Origin: an uncultured Flavobacteriales bacterium | GTDB taxonomy: Bacteria > Bacteroidota > Bacteroidia > Flavobacteriales > Crocinitomicaceae | DNA: 57,001 nt | Assembly: GCA_946479985.1 (NCBI GenBank) | Contig: CAMLIF010000012.1 | Coordinates: forward strand, 1 to 57,001 | Direction of reading: 5' to 3' | Part shown: one piece after another, positions 40,947-48,917 of the stretch | Layout: every line of letters starts with the position of its first letter | Position numbering within the stretch: position 1 is the first letter of the stretch | The notes under the pieces: model-generated | The model's database searches: none | Told to the model about the DNA's origin: nothing | The model's input: only the letters and a program-made list of their open reading frames with translations | Made by a program: the position numbers and the translations under genes

Positions 40947-41930
40947 ATGAAACATTTAACCATAGTAATTCCCGAAGGAGAGAATAATCTGAGCAGTATT
41001 ACCGGTGCTTATGAAATATTCACCAAAGCAAATTTGTATTGGAAAGGACAGGGGAAACAGGAAGTGTTTCAGATTCAGCTGGCTGGCATCTCAGATCAGG
41101 TTGCATTTAACGGTGGATTATTTACTGTAAAGCCGCACACGACCGTTTCGGATATTTTAAAAACAAACCTGATTGTAATTCCTTCATTGAACCACAATTA
41201 CCAGTTGGCATTAAATGGAAACGACCCGCTGATAGATTGGGTAGAAGCGCAATATAAGAACGGAGCAGAGATTGCTACTATTTGCACGGGAGCTTATTTG
41301 CTGGCTGCACGCGGTTTGCTGGATGGGAAATCTTGTTCAACTCATTGGTCGGTGGCTGATAATTTCCGTTCGATGTTTCCGAATGTTGACTTGCAAACCG
41401 ACAAACTGATCACAGATGAAAACGGTATTTACACCAATGGCGGGGCGTATTCCTTTCTCAATTTGATGATCTACCTGATAGAGAAATATTACGATCGTCA
41501 AACTGCTGTTTATTGCTCGAAGGTTTTTCAAATAGAGATTGACAGAAACAACCAATCTGCCTTCGCTATTTTCGCCGGACAAAAACAACACGGCGATGAG
41601 GTGGTTCAGCAAGCACAGGATTATATTGAAAACAACCTGAAAGAGAAGATTTCCATTGAAAAGCTCTCCGCTCAATTTGCAGTTGGCAGAAGAAACTTCG
41701 ATCGGAGATTCATTAAAGCAACGGGGAATACGCCTATAGAATATGCGCAGCGCGTGAAGATTGAATCTGCCAAGAAAGCAATTGAATCAAGCCGGAAAAC
41801 AATTAGTGAGATCATGTACGAAGTGGGTTATTCTGACGTGAAAGCCTTTCGGGAAGTGTTTAGAAAAATCACAGGAATGTCGCCGCTGGAATACCGCGGG
41901 AAATATAATAAAGAAGCGGTTGTGGGATAA
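40947..41930 (+). CDS. GlxA-type transcriptional regulator (DJ-1/PfpI domain plus AraC HTH)
   Basis: From the ATG at 40947 the product has 327 residues (a TTG at 40929 is upstream). Residues 1-190 are a DJ-1/PfpI-like domain, with ATICTGAYLLAARGLLDGKSCSTHWS holding the nucleophile-elbow Cys region (TICTG) and an AHWS-like element. Residues about 215-320 are an AraC double helix-turn-helix (YIENNLKEKISIEKLSAQFAV, TPIEYAQRVKIESAKKAIESS, EIMYEVGYSDVKAFREVFRKITGMSPLEYR). The protein is a cytoplasmic DNA-binding activator or repressor. It faces the DinB-SRPBCC pair, whose genes are its likely targets. Confidence 0.93.
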   Translation: MKHLTIVIPEGENNLSSITGAYEIFTKANLYWKGQGKQEVFQIQLAGISDQVAFNGGLFTVKPHTTVSDILKTNLIVIPSLNHNYQLALNGNDPLIDWVEAQYKNGAEIATICTGAYLLAARGLLDGKSCSTHWSVADNFRSMFPNVDLQTDKLITDENGIYTNGGAYSFLNLMIYLIEKYYDRQTAVYCSKVFQIEIDRNNQSAFAIFAGQKQHGDEVVQQAQDYIENNLKEKISIEKLSAQFAVGRRNFDRRFIKATGNTPIEYAQRVKIESAKKAIESSRKTISEIMYEVGYSDVKAFREVFRKITGMSPLEYRGKYNKEAVVG

Positions 41931-41981
41931 TGTCGAATTAGTAACGTGTCTATTTTGAAGCATTAACTCATAACTCATCAT

Positions 41982-42506
41982 TCAATTCCCGTAATCCCGA
42001 ATAAAATTAATGTAGAACGCCTCGTCTACTTCAAACGCGGCAAAACCCAACGTAATGTTTTCTCCTTTCGAAATAAATTGAACAGTACCGCTGTAACCTC
42101 TGAGTTCAGTATCTTCTTTGTCTAATTTCAGATCGGTATTGGTGACTTGTATATCTCCGGCTTTCAAATCATTCAGAAGTGCTTCTGTTTCATTGTGCCA
42201 TTGAGGCAAGAACTTTTCAAAAACATCACCGCCATCCTTTTTGAATCTTGCGCGGAATGAGTCGGAAAATTTTGCCATCAATTCGTCGTAGGTTATGGAA
42301 ACACTTTTGAACGCGATTTTCTGTTCAATAATCAATTCCAGTTTGTCGAACAGGTTTTTCTTCGTCAAAGGATCATCATTCGTTAATTTGGCTTCTTTTG
42401 ATCTGGGTTCGATACTAATCTGAGTTGATTCGCCATCCTCAGAAGACGAACAGGACGCCACTAACCAGAGCGCAGCAAGAAACAAAGGGTAGAATTGAGT
42501 TTTCAT
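41982..42506 (-). CDS. Lipoprotein of unknown function, paralogue of the 36.8-kb gene
   Basis: This 174-residue protein has a lipoprotein signal (LWLVASCSSSEDGE). It shares with the product at 36807-37325 the segments SITYDELMAKFSDSF, DVFEKFLPQWHNETEA, GYSGTVQFISKGEN and FYINFI, in the same order and spacing. The family is unknown. The two copies lie 5 kb apart on the same strand with unrelated genes between, so the duplication is not a simple tandem one. Confidence 0.78.
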   Translation of the reverse strand: MKTQFYPLFLAALWLVASCSSSEDGESTQISIEPRSKEAKLTNDDPLTKKNLFDKLELIIEQKIAFKSVSITYDELMAKFSDSFRARFKKDGGDVFEKFLPQWHNETEALLNDLKAGDIQVTNTDLKLDKEDTELRGYSGTVQFISKGENITLGFAAFEVDEAFYINFIRDYGN

Positions 42507-42545
42507 AAAACTAATTTAATTAGTTAATTCGTTAATTACAGTTCG

Positions 42546-43358
42546 TTACAAGCTGTGTTTATGAACAAAAATACGCTCCAGCACCTCGTACAATTCCGGA
42601 TGTTTATCTGCCAGTAACTCCGGTCTTTCAAAGAAATATTCACTGGCTACCGAAAAGAACTCTGCACGATTTGTTACGCCATAAGTATCAATATCCGATT
42701 TCCCTTTTCTTATTTTCTCAACCTCTTCATTCATCACATGCAGCCAGGGAATGATGTATTGTTTTTCAAGAAGATTATGTGGGATTCCATCTACTTCACC
42801 ATCCGATTTATCAATCAAATGCACAAATTCGTGAATTGCAGTGTTTCGTTTATCGGTTTCGTTCTTAAAGCCCAATTCCAGAGCTTCTTTCGATAAAATC
42901 ATCAAACCTTCCATGTTGTGACTGCCAACCATTCCAAGAATCCTGCGTTCAGAATCCTGATTTTCAAACTGAAACTGCCGGTCGAATGTAGTAGGATAGA
43001 GCAGAACCTCGCGGATATTTGTATAACGCCAGTTGTCAAAAGCAAAGATTGGGATCACAGCACTCGAAGCAACCAGCAGCTGATCATTCAGGTTTACTTC
43101 GGTTTTAACCCCGGTAATCTTACAGTTCAGTAAAAACTCCTGTACTTTAAACTCAAACCTCGATTTCTTTTGCTGATCAAGCGCATTGTAAAAGGCCACT
43201 TCCAGTTTTAAAACCATTCTCCAGTCAGGAGGAAAAGCTTCTGTAGGCTGTTTCCATTTCGGGTGCGCCACTTTCCTGTAACTGATCCAGAACCACCCGA
43301 ACAGCGCCAGGAAAATCATGGCGAGAATGAAAATGATATTGTCGAGAATGAAGGACAT
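42546..43358 (-). CDS. mtfA: Zinc-dependent peptidase, MtfA family
   Basis: This 270-residue protein has one N-terminal membrane segment (FILDNIIFILAMIFLALFGWFWI) and a catalytic domain with the zinc motif HEFVH (in TAIHEFVHLID, about residue 170), and a second region with EFFSVASEYFF that contributes a Glu near residue 235. MtfA (Mlc titration factor) peptidases belong to family M90; E. coli MtfA affects glucose transport through Mlc, but that partner is not evident here. The membrane anchor is common in Bacteroidota versions. Confidence 0.9.
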   Translation of the reverse strand: MSFILDNIIFILAMIFLALFGWFWISYRKVAHPKWKQPTEAFPPDWRMVLKLEVAFYNALDQQKKSRFEFKVQEFLLNCKITGVKTEVNLNDQLLVASSAVIPIFAFDNWRYTNIREVLLYPTTFDRQFQFENQDSERRILGMVGSHNMEGLMILSKEALELGFKNETDKRNTAIHEFVHLIDKSDGEVDGIPHNLLEKQYIIPWLHVMNEEVEKIRKGKSDIDTYGVTNRAEFFSVASEYFFERPELLADKHPELYEVLERIFVHKHSL

Positions 43359-43504
43359 TTAACTAAAGTACGAATGTAGAATTACTAATTGCGAAAATCA
43401 GTCATTAATTTCAAAATTGATTTTTCGAAGGATGGTTGTTGTCTACTTCTTTGGTAGTCAAATGACTCTGAAGCTATCAAACTCCGTTAGAACGCACTCT
43501 TCAA

Positions 43505-45340
43505 TCATTCCTTCACAAACCGATACTTTGTCTTAGTTAATTTCGATGCGTTAAAAATGGAAATAACCCCATTTTCAGTTTCAATGATATCGCATTTTGA
43601 GCTTAAATCATCGATGAGCTTCGGATAGAAATACCACGATTTCCCTTGGTCGAAAGAAATCCAGTTGGTACTCGAGTTTTTGTTCAAAATGTAAATTTGA
43701 TTTCCGTTTTCAAGAATCAGGGATCTGTACCAGTCGGGAATTGAAGTAATTTCATCCGACATCGTAAGAGATGATCCGTCTTTGAAACGAATATTTTTCT
43801 CACCGGTTATCTCAAAGTTCTGATGCTTTGGCTCTGGTTTTATTACTTCTTTCGGATCATGACTTTGATTGTGATGAACGTTCTGAAATTTCCATTGATT
43901 TTTCTCCTTGACAATCAGTTGAGTAAAATCGGATTCGCGAGTTTCATTACCTGATCTAATATACCAGGATCCAATCATTACTGTATCCTTCGTTAAAATG
44001 GAGGAGTAATCGGATACATAATCGTTGAAACCCAATTGGGGTGATTTGCAGGAATCAATCACTTGCCCGTTTTTCACTAGGTAATAAATGCCTTGTTTCA
44101 TGTCTGTCTTCTTGAAATACGTGCGCAAACTGAACGAAATAACGCTATGAGATTGATCTAAAAATAAGATTTGCATTGCTGCCTGTTCTGCCAGAGCATG
44201 GTCTATTTCTGCCTTACCTGCCGAATGAGTTCCATCATGAAGAGAAATGTGATAACGCACTTTTTCTTCGATTAATGAAATTAACAAGGTGTCCTTGGTC
44301 CAGCTTTTTCCTTCATCCGTGGATTTCAAAACCAGTGGTTTCCATAGGTTTTTTGTCTGATTGTTGGCGATGTCCGCATTATCAGATGGGTCCAGTGCCG
44401 ACAGAGTTTGATAATAGATTTGGTTGAAAGTATCTGCAAATATCCAGTGAAACTTATAAGCTGTGAGGTCGTTTTTGTAAGGTTCGTACGTGATAGTGTT
44501 TTCTTTATTATTTAGAATACAAGGCACAAAATTATAAGCATGATTTGTACTACTGTTGCATCGTATAAATCCAAGATATAAATCCTTATTTGTGGTAGGA
44601 TAAATTGTGTGGAACTGTTGAATTGGATATTTATCAAATGTTTGATTGAATCGAATTGAGTCAACTTGCTTTTCAACTTTAAAATAACCCTCAGCGAAAT
44701 TATCGGCAATTTGATCGTCCAACCATGTCAAATCTGTGCTTTTGGAAATACGGTTATAATCGGCTTTAGAAACAAGGAAATGACGTTGGTCATCAAGGTT
44801 CATGAAGCGAATATCTTTCGTGCATTTTGGTTTTAATTCATACATTTCATTTATCCAAAATGGAAAGTAATAATGTCCGGGTTTAAATTTTAGTGAATAA
44901 GAATACCGCCCTGAATGGAAAAACATCGTGTCTGAACCATGTATTATTTCCACCTGAGCATTTTTTGACTCGGGATATATTGGTGGAGTGAGGTCGTTGA
45001 TACTGAATAAGCAGATTTCCGGAGGATTGTAGTTTCTGGGCTGATCTGCCTGCGTTGGTGGTTCAAGATTGATTATATTCTCACTTTCATCCTCCTGAAC
45101 TTTCAGAATGGGTGTTTGAGGAACTGTATACACATTACCATCAATTCTTAAGCTGTATGCTGAACCTTTTTTAAAGGATATTTTCTCTCCGTTTTCATTT
45201 AAAACACTAATGCCGTAACAACCAACTATCCTCGGGAATTCGAATTGCGCGTGAATCTTTGAAAAAGTCAGCAGTGCGCAAAATAGAAGAGATAATTTGA
45301 GTGAAAAAATACTGCATTTTGATTGGATGGTTGTTTTCAT
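43505..45340 (-). CDS. Secreted Asp-box protein, paralogue of the 25.0-kb gene
   Basis: From the ATG at 45340 the product has 611 residues (frame open to 45358) with a signal peptide ending KIHAQ. It shares with the 25.0-kb product EIIHGSDTMFF, PGHYYFPFW, an Asp-box STDEGKSW, and SFDQGKSWYFYPKLIDDL near the end. The order and spacing match over the whole length, so the two are paralogues rather than sharing one domain. Asp-boxes suggest a beta-propeller, but no catalytic site is visible. The role is unknown; location outside the cell or in the periplasm is expected. Confidence 0.8.
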   Translation of the reverse strand: MKTTIQSKCSIFSLKLSLLFCALLTFSKIHAQFEFPRIVGCYGISVLNENGEKISFKKGSAYSLRIDGNVYTVPQTPILKVQEDESENIINLEPPTQADQPRNYNPPEICLFSINDLTPPIYPESKNAQVEIIHGSDTMFFHSGRYSYSLKFKPGHYYFPFWINEMYELKPKCTKDIRFMNLDDQRHFLVSKADYNRISKSTDLTWLDDQIADNFAEGYFKVEKQVDSIRFNQTFDKYPIQQFHTIYPTTNKDLYLGFIRCNSSTNHAYNFVPCILNNKENTITYEPYKNDLTAYKFHWIFADTFNQIYYQTLSALDPSDNADIANNQTKNLWKPLVLKSTDEGKSWTKDTLLISLIEEKVRYHISLHDGTHSAGKAEIDHALAEQAAMQILFLDQSHSVISFSLRTYFKKTDMKQGIYYLVKNGQVIDSCKSPQLGFNDYVSDYSSILTKDTVMIGSWYIRSGNETRESDFTQLIVKEKNQWKFQNVHHNQSHDPKEVIKPEPKHQNFEITGEKNIRFKDGSSLTMSDEITSIPDWYRSLILENGNQIYILNKNSSTNWISFDQGKSWYFYPKLIDDLSSKCDIIETENGVISIFNASKLTKTKYRFVKE

Positions 45341-45515
45341 TGTAAATGTGCTTTTCATAATCCAGTTTGATACACTGAAATTACTTTACAGGCAAGAACC
45401 TCATTGGTTCAAAGTCACAAATAAATGCATCAAAAACTACTGTTGTTTTTTGTGGCTGAAAGTGCCGAATCATAAATAAATTTCACAGAAAGAACGATAA
45501 TTAAAAAAACTGAAT

Positions 45516-45523
45516 TACATTTG
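45516..45523 (+). promoter_or_regulatory. -7 box of the his operon
   Basis: TACATTTG matches TAnnTTTG and ends 4 nt before the hisL ATG, so the hisL message is probably leaderless. No TTG lies at the expected -33 position. Confidence 0.65.
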
Positions 45524-45527
45524 CCCC

Positions 45528-45572
45528 ATGAAAATGACACAATTACATCATCATCATCGCGCACACAGCTAA
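45528..45572 (+). CDS. hisL: his operon leader peptide
   Basis: A 14-codon frame encodes MKMTQLHHHHRAHS with four consecutive His codons (45546-45557) and a fifth at 45564, then a TAA at 45570. It is followed by a terminator and a competing antiterminator, the classic arrangement of a histidine attenuator: ribosome stalling at the His codons when charged tRNA-His is scarce allows transcription to continue into hisG. The peptide itself has no further function expected. The start follows the -7 box by 4 nt. Confidence 0.93.
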   Translation: MKMTQLHHHHRAHS

Positions 45573-45635
45573 GCTCTGTTGAGATGATCGTATATCTATA
45601 ATCTTTAACCCGCTTGGCTTTCAAGCGGGTTTTTT
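45567..45635 (+). promoter_or_regulatory. his attenuator: antiterminator and terminator
   Basis: The terminator is AACCCGCTTG (45607-45616), loop GCTTT, CAAGCGGGTT (45622-45631) and a T run. The competing strand is AGCTAAGC (45567-45574), which pairs with GCTTGGCT (45612-45619) over 8 bp with one G-U and thereby removes part of the terminator stem. AGCTAAGC overlaps the hisL stop codon, so a ribosome that finishes hisL hides it and termination follows, while one stalled on the His run leaves it free. Confidence 0.85.
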
Positions 45636-45687
45636 GTTGTCTTTTTGTTCCAATACTCTTCTTGAAAGTCAAGCCATAATTTAAAAC

Positions 45688-46545
45688 ATGAAACGTTTAA
45701 TTATTGCTTTACAAAAATCAGGTCGTTTGCAGGAAGGTTCACTCGAACTTCTCCGGGAATGCGGATTGAAAGTCGATTACCGCGACGGACAACTCAAAGT
45801 TGTTACGTCTGATTATCCGGCAGAACTGCTGTTTCTCCGAAACGCCGATATTCCGCAGTACGTGGCCGATGGCGTGGTGGATTTAGGCATTGTTGGTTCT
45901 AATCTGCTGGAGGAAGACGAAACGCCGGTAGAAATTGTTCAGAAACTCGATTTCTCGAAATGCCGGGTTTCTTTCGCTGTTCCGAAAGCTTCTGAAATTC
46001 AGAATGCAAATGATTTGGAAGGAAAACGTATAGCGACTTCTTACCCGAATACAGTTCGGAAATATTTGTCCGGTTTGGGAATAGAAGCCGAGATTCACAC
46101 TATTTCCGGCTCGGTAGAAATTGCTCCGTCGCTTGATTTGGCTGATGCAATTGCTGATGTCGTTTCAACCGGAAACACGCTTTTTCAGAACAATCTACGG
46201 GAAGTATTCCCATTTCTGTATTCGGAAGCGGTGCTGATCAAAGGCGCTAATTTCGATTCGGAGAAACAACCTTTGCTCGATCAATTGGTTTTTCGTATTC
46301 AATCGGTTTTGGCAGCAAACGAGAATAAATACATTTTGTTGAACGCACCGAAAGACCAGCTCGAAACTATTTGTACAATTCTCCCGGGAATGAAAAGCCC
46401 TACGATTCTTCCACTGGCAATTGATGGTTGGGTGAGTGTTCATTCAGTTGTGAAACAAAAAGAAACCTGGCAGATAGTTCAGCAATTGAAAGAAGCCGGT
46501 GCCGAAGGAATTCTTGTTTGTCCAATCGAAAAAATGATTTCTTAG
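45688..46545 (+). CDS. hisG: ATP phosphoribosyltransferase, long form
   Basis: This 285-residue enzyme makes phosphoribosyl-ATP from ATP and PRPP, the first and regulated step of histidine synthesis. It begins KRLIIALQKSGRLQEGSLELL, typical of HisG, with GIVGSNLLEE near residue 68 and the PRPP loop region SGSVEIAPSLDLADAIADVVSTGNTL (about 140-165). The length and the C-terminal domain (ILPGMKSPTILPL...WVSVHSVV...EGILVCPIEKMI) mark the long, HisZ-independent form, which carries its own histidine-inhibition domain. The first structural gene after the attenuator; hisD-hisC follows 2 bp later. Confidence 0.97.
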   Translation: MKRLIIALQKSGRLQEGSLELLRECGLKVDYRDGQLKVVTSDYPAELLFLRNADIPQYVADGVVDLGIVGSNLLEEDETPVEIVQKLDFSKCRVSFAVPKASEIQNANDLEGKRIATSYPNTVRKYLSGLGIEAEIHTISGSVEIAPSLDLADAIADVVSTGNTLFQNNLREVFPFLYSEAVLIKGANFDSEKQPLLDQLVFRIQSVLAANENKYILLNAPKDQLETICTILPGMKSPTILPLAIDGWVSVHSVVKQKETWQIVQQLKEAGAEGILVCPIEKMIS

Positions 46546-46547
46546 TT

Positions 46548-48917
46548 ATGAAAATATTGATTAATCCTTCGCAGCAGGAATTGAAGCTGAATTTGGCACG
46601 ACCAGTATTACAAGCCGATAATCTGGAGACTTTGATAAAAGAAATCTTCGGTGAAGTAAAACAAAACGGCGATTCTGCGCTGAAACAATTCACTGAGCGC
46701 TTCGACAAAGTAAGATTGGAAACATTGGAAGTTTCTCCTGAGGAATGGAACGAAGCAGAAAAATTGATCTCCGACGAATTGAAATCGGCGATTAAAACTG
46801 CGGCTCGCAATATAGAACGATTTCACGCGAACCAGGTTTGTCGGGAACGTGAAGTGGAAACATCAGAAGGAGTTTTGTGCTGGCGAAAATCAGTCGGAAT
46901 TCAGAATGTGGGATTGTACATTCCGGGCGGAACTGCTCCTTTGTTCTCAACGGTCCTTATGCTCGGAATTCCTGCGAAAATTGCGGGTTGTGTCAACCGG
47001 ATATTGTGTACTCCGGCTTCGAAGAACGGAAAAATCAATCCCGCCATTCTTTATGCTGCCCAGATTGCTGGAATCAAACGCGTTTATAAAGTCGGTGGAG
47101 CGCAGGCAATTGCTGCTATGAGTTTGGGAACGGAAAGTATTCCGAAAGTTGATAAAGTATTTGGTCCGGGAAATCAATACGTGACAGCAGCCAAGGTTTA
47201 CGCACAACGTTTCGGAATGGCTATTGATATGCCTGCCGGTCCGTCGGAAGTATTAGTGGCTGCCGATGATTCTGTTCCGGCTTCGTTTATTGCGGCCGAT
47301 TTAATTGCCCAGGCAGAACATGGTAAGGATTCACAAGTTGTTTTTCTGACGGATAACTCTTCGTTTGTTGAACAGGTTCAAACAGAATTGGCAATTCAAT
47401 TGAAAGATCTTCCAAGAGCAGAAATAGCAAAACAAGCTTTGGAAAACAGCATCGCAATTGTGGTTAAAGTAGAAGGTTGGACCGGAATCATTAATGAATA
47501 TGCTCCGGAACACTTGATTGTGATGGGGAAATTCGAGGATTTGATCGTTGCAAACGTGGTAAATGCCGGAAGTGTTTTCATTGGTAAATACACGGCAGAA
47601 AGTTTCGGCGATTACGCTTCAGGAACCAATCATACTTTACCAACGGCAGGATTTGCTCGTTCGTACAGTGGTGTTTCGCTGGACTCATTTGTGAAGAAAA
47701 TCACTTATCAGCGAGTGACAGAACAAGGATTGCTGAATTTAGGTGAAACAGTGGTTGTTATGGCAGAAGCAGAGGAGTTGCAGGGGCACGCGAATGCAGT
47801 AACGCTTCGATACAAATCACTCAGCGTGACTGCGGGTTCTATTTCCGGGAATCGTGATATATTATCTCTTCCTCACGATTCACGAACAGCGAATTCGGTT
47901 GTCAAACTGAGTGTCCGTACGGATCTGCGAGATATTAAACCTTACAGTTCCGCAAGAGACGAGTTTGTAGGAATTGGCGAGGTGTTTCTGGATGCGAATG
48001 AAAACGGATTATTAACGGAATATAATCGTTATCCGGATCAGATGCAGCAGGAATTGAAGCAAGTTATTTCTAAAGTAAAGAATGTTCCTGCTGAAAATTT
48101 GTTTCTGGGCAATGGCTCCGACGAAGTATTGGATTTGATTTTTCGTTTAACTGCGACTCCTTTCCTGGATTCTGTTGCTTATTTGAATCCTTCATACGGA
48201 ATGTATGCTGTTTTGGCAAAGATCAATGGTTTGAAGACGGTAGAAATCAACCTGGATAAAGAATTCCGGATTTCAGTTGAAGTATTGCTTCAAGAGGCTG
48301 ATGGAGCGGGAGTCTTGATTATCTGCAATCCGAATAATCCTACAGGAGCAGTTATTCCAAAGCGGGATTTGATTGAAATCGTTACGCGATTTAAAGGATT
48401 AGTGGTTTTAGATGAAGCATACATTGATTTTTGTCCGGAGTTCTCTCTTGCCGACGAAGTAGAGAATTATGAGAATCTGATTGTCGTTCAAACGCTTTCA
48501 AAAGCTTACGGCATGGCTGGATTGCGAATCGGCATGGCTATCACATCGAAAGAATGGGTAAATGCTCTGAATTCAATCAAACCGCCATACAATCTCAGTT
48601 CGCTCGTTCAGAAAACTGCAATAGATGTTCTTATTTCTGCGAACTGGGAAAATCTGAAGGAAACAATTATCTCTGAACGAGCTCGGGTTTGTGAGTGTTT
48701 AATCAATTGTACTTCAGTTGAAAAAGTCTTTCCATCTAAAGCAAATTTCATCTTGTTCCGAACGGATAATGCAAATGAAATTTATCAGAAATTGATTGAA
48801 AAAGGCATTGTTGTTCGTAACCGAAGCACACAATTCAACTGCGAAAATACACTTAGAGTGAGCGTTGGAAGCGTTGATGAGAACAATCGTTTTATTGAAA
48901 TAATGAAATCGCTATGA
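46548..48917 (+). CDS. hisDC: Fused histidinol dehydrogenase - histidinol-phosphate aminotransferase
   Basis: A single 789-residue frame holds two enzymes normally made from separate genes. Residues 1-425 are HisD (histidinol to histidine, NAD-dependent, zinc): zinc ligands Q255, H258, D355 and H414 and catalytic E321-H322 (EYAPEHL) are all present. Residues 426-454 are a linker without domain character. Residues 455-789 are HisC, a PLP aminotransferase: YLNPSYGMYAV, ICNPNNPTG (592-600), LDEAYIDF (621-628) and the PLP lysine K652 in TLSKAYGMAGLRIG. Both halves look active. The two act at non-consecutive steps (HisC before HisB phosphatase, HisD last). The ATG at 46548, 2 bp after hisG, is the start; an upstream in-frame extension overlaps hisG. 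Confidence 0.93.
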   Translation: MKILINPSQQELKLNLARPVLQADNLETLIKEIFGEVKQNGDSALKQFTERFDKVRLETLEVSPEEWNEAEKLISDELKSAIKTAARNIERFHANQVCREREVETSEGVLCWRKSVGIQNVGLYIPGGTAPLFSTVLMLGIPAKIAGCVNRILCTPASKNGKINPAILYAAQIAGIKRVYKVGGAQAIAAMSLGTESIPKVDKVFGPGNQYVTAAKVYAQRFGMAIDMPAGPSEVLVAADDSVPASFIAADLIAQAEHGKDSQVVFLTDNSSFVEQVQTELAIQLKDLPRAEIAKQALENSIAIVVKVEGWTGIINEYAPEHLIVMGKFEDLIVANVVNAGSVFIGKYTAESFGDYASGTNHTLPTAGFARSYSGVSLDSFVKKITYQRVTEQGLLNLGETVVVMAEAEELQGHANAVTLRYKSLSVTAGSISGNRDILSLPHDSRTANSVVKLSVRTDLRDIKPYSSARDEFVGIGEVFLDANENGLLTEYNRYPDQMQQELKQVISKVKNVPAENLFLGNGSDEVLDLIFRLTATPFLDSVAYLNPSYGMYAVLAKINGLKTVEINLDKEFRISVEVLLQEADGAGVLIICNPNNPTGAVIPKRDLIEIVTRFKGLVVLDEAYIDFCPEFSLADEVENYENLIVVQTLSKAYGMAGLRIGMAITSKEWVNALNSIKPPYNLSSLVQKTAIDVLISANWENLKETIISERARVCECLINCTSVEKVFPSKANFILFRTDNANEIYQKLIEKGIVVRNRSTQFNCENTLRVSVGSVDENNRFIEIMKSL

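Noticed and set aside
23208..45340. Integrated phage or genomic island with integrase
   Set aside because: No integrase, transposase, phage structural genes or attachment repeats were found in the block.
46428..46547. Upstream extension of hisDC into hisG
   Set aside because: The ATG at 46548 gives the normal HisD N-terminus and sits 2 bp after the hisG stop.
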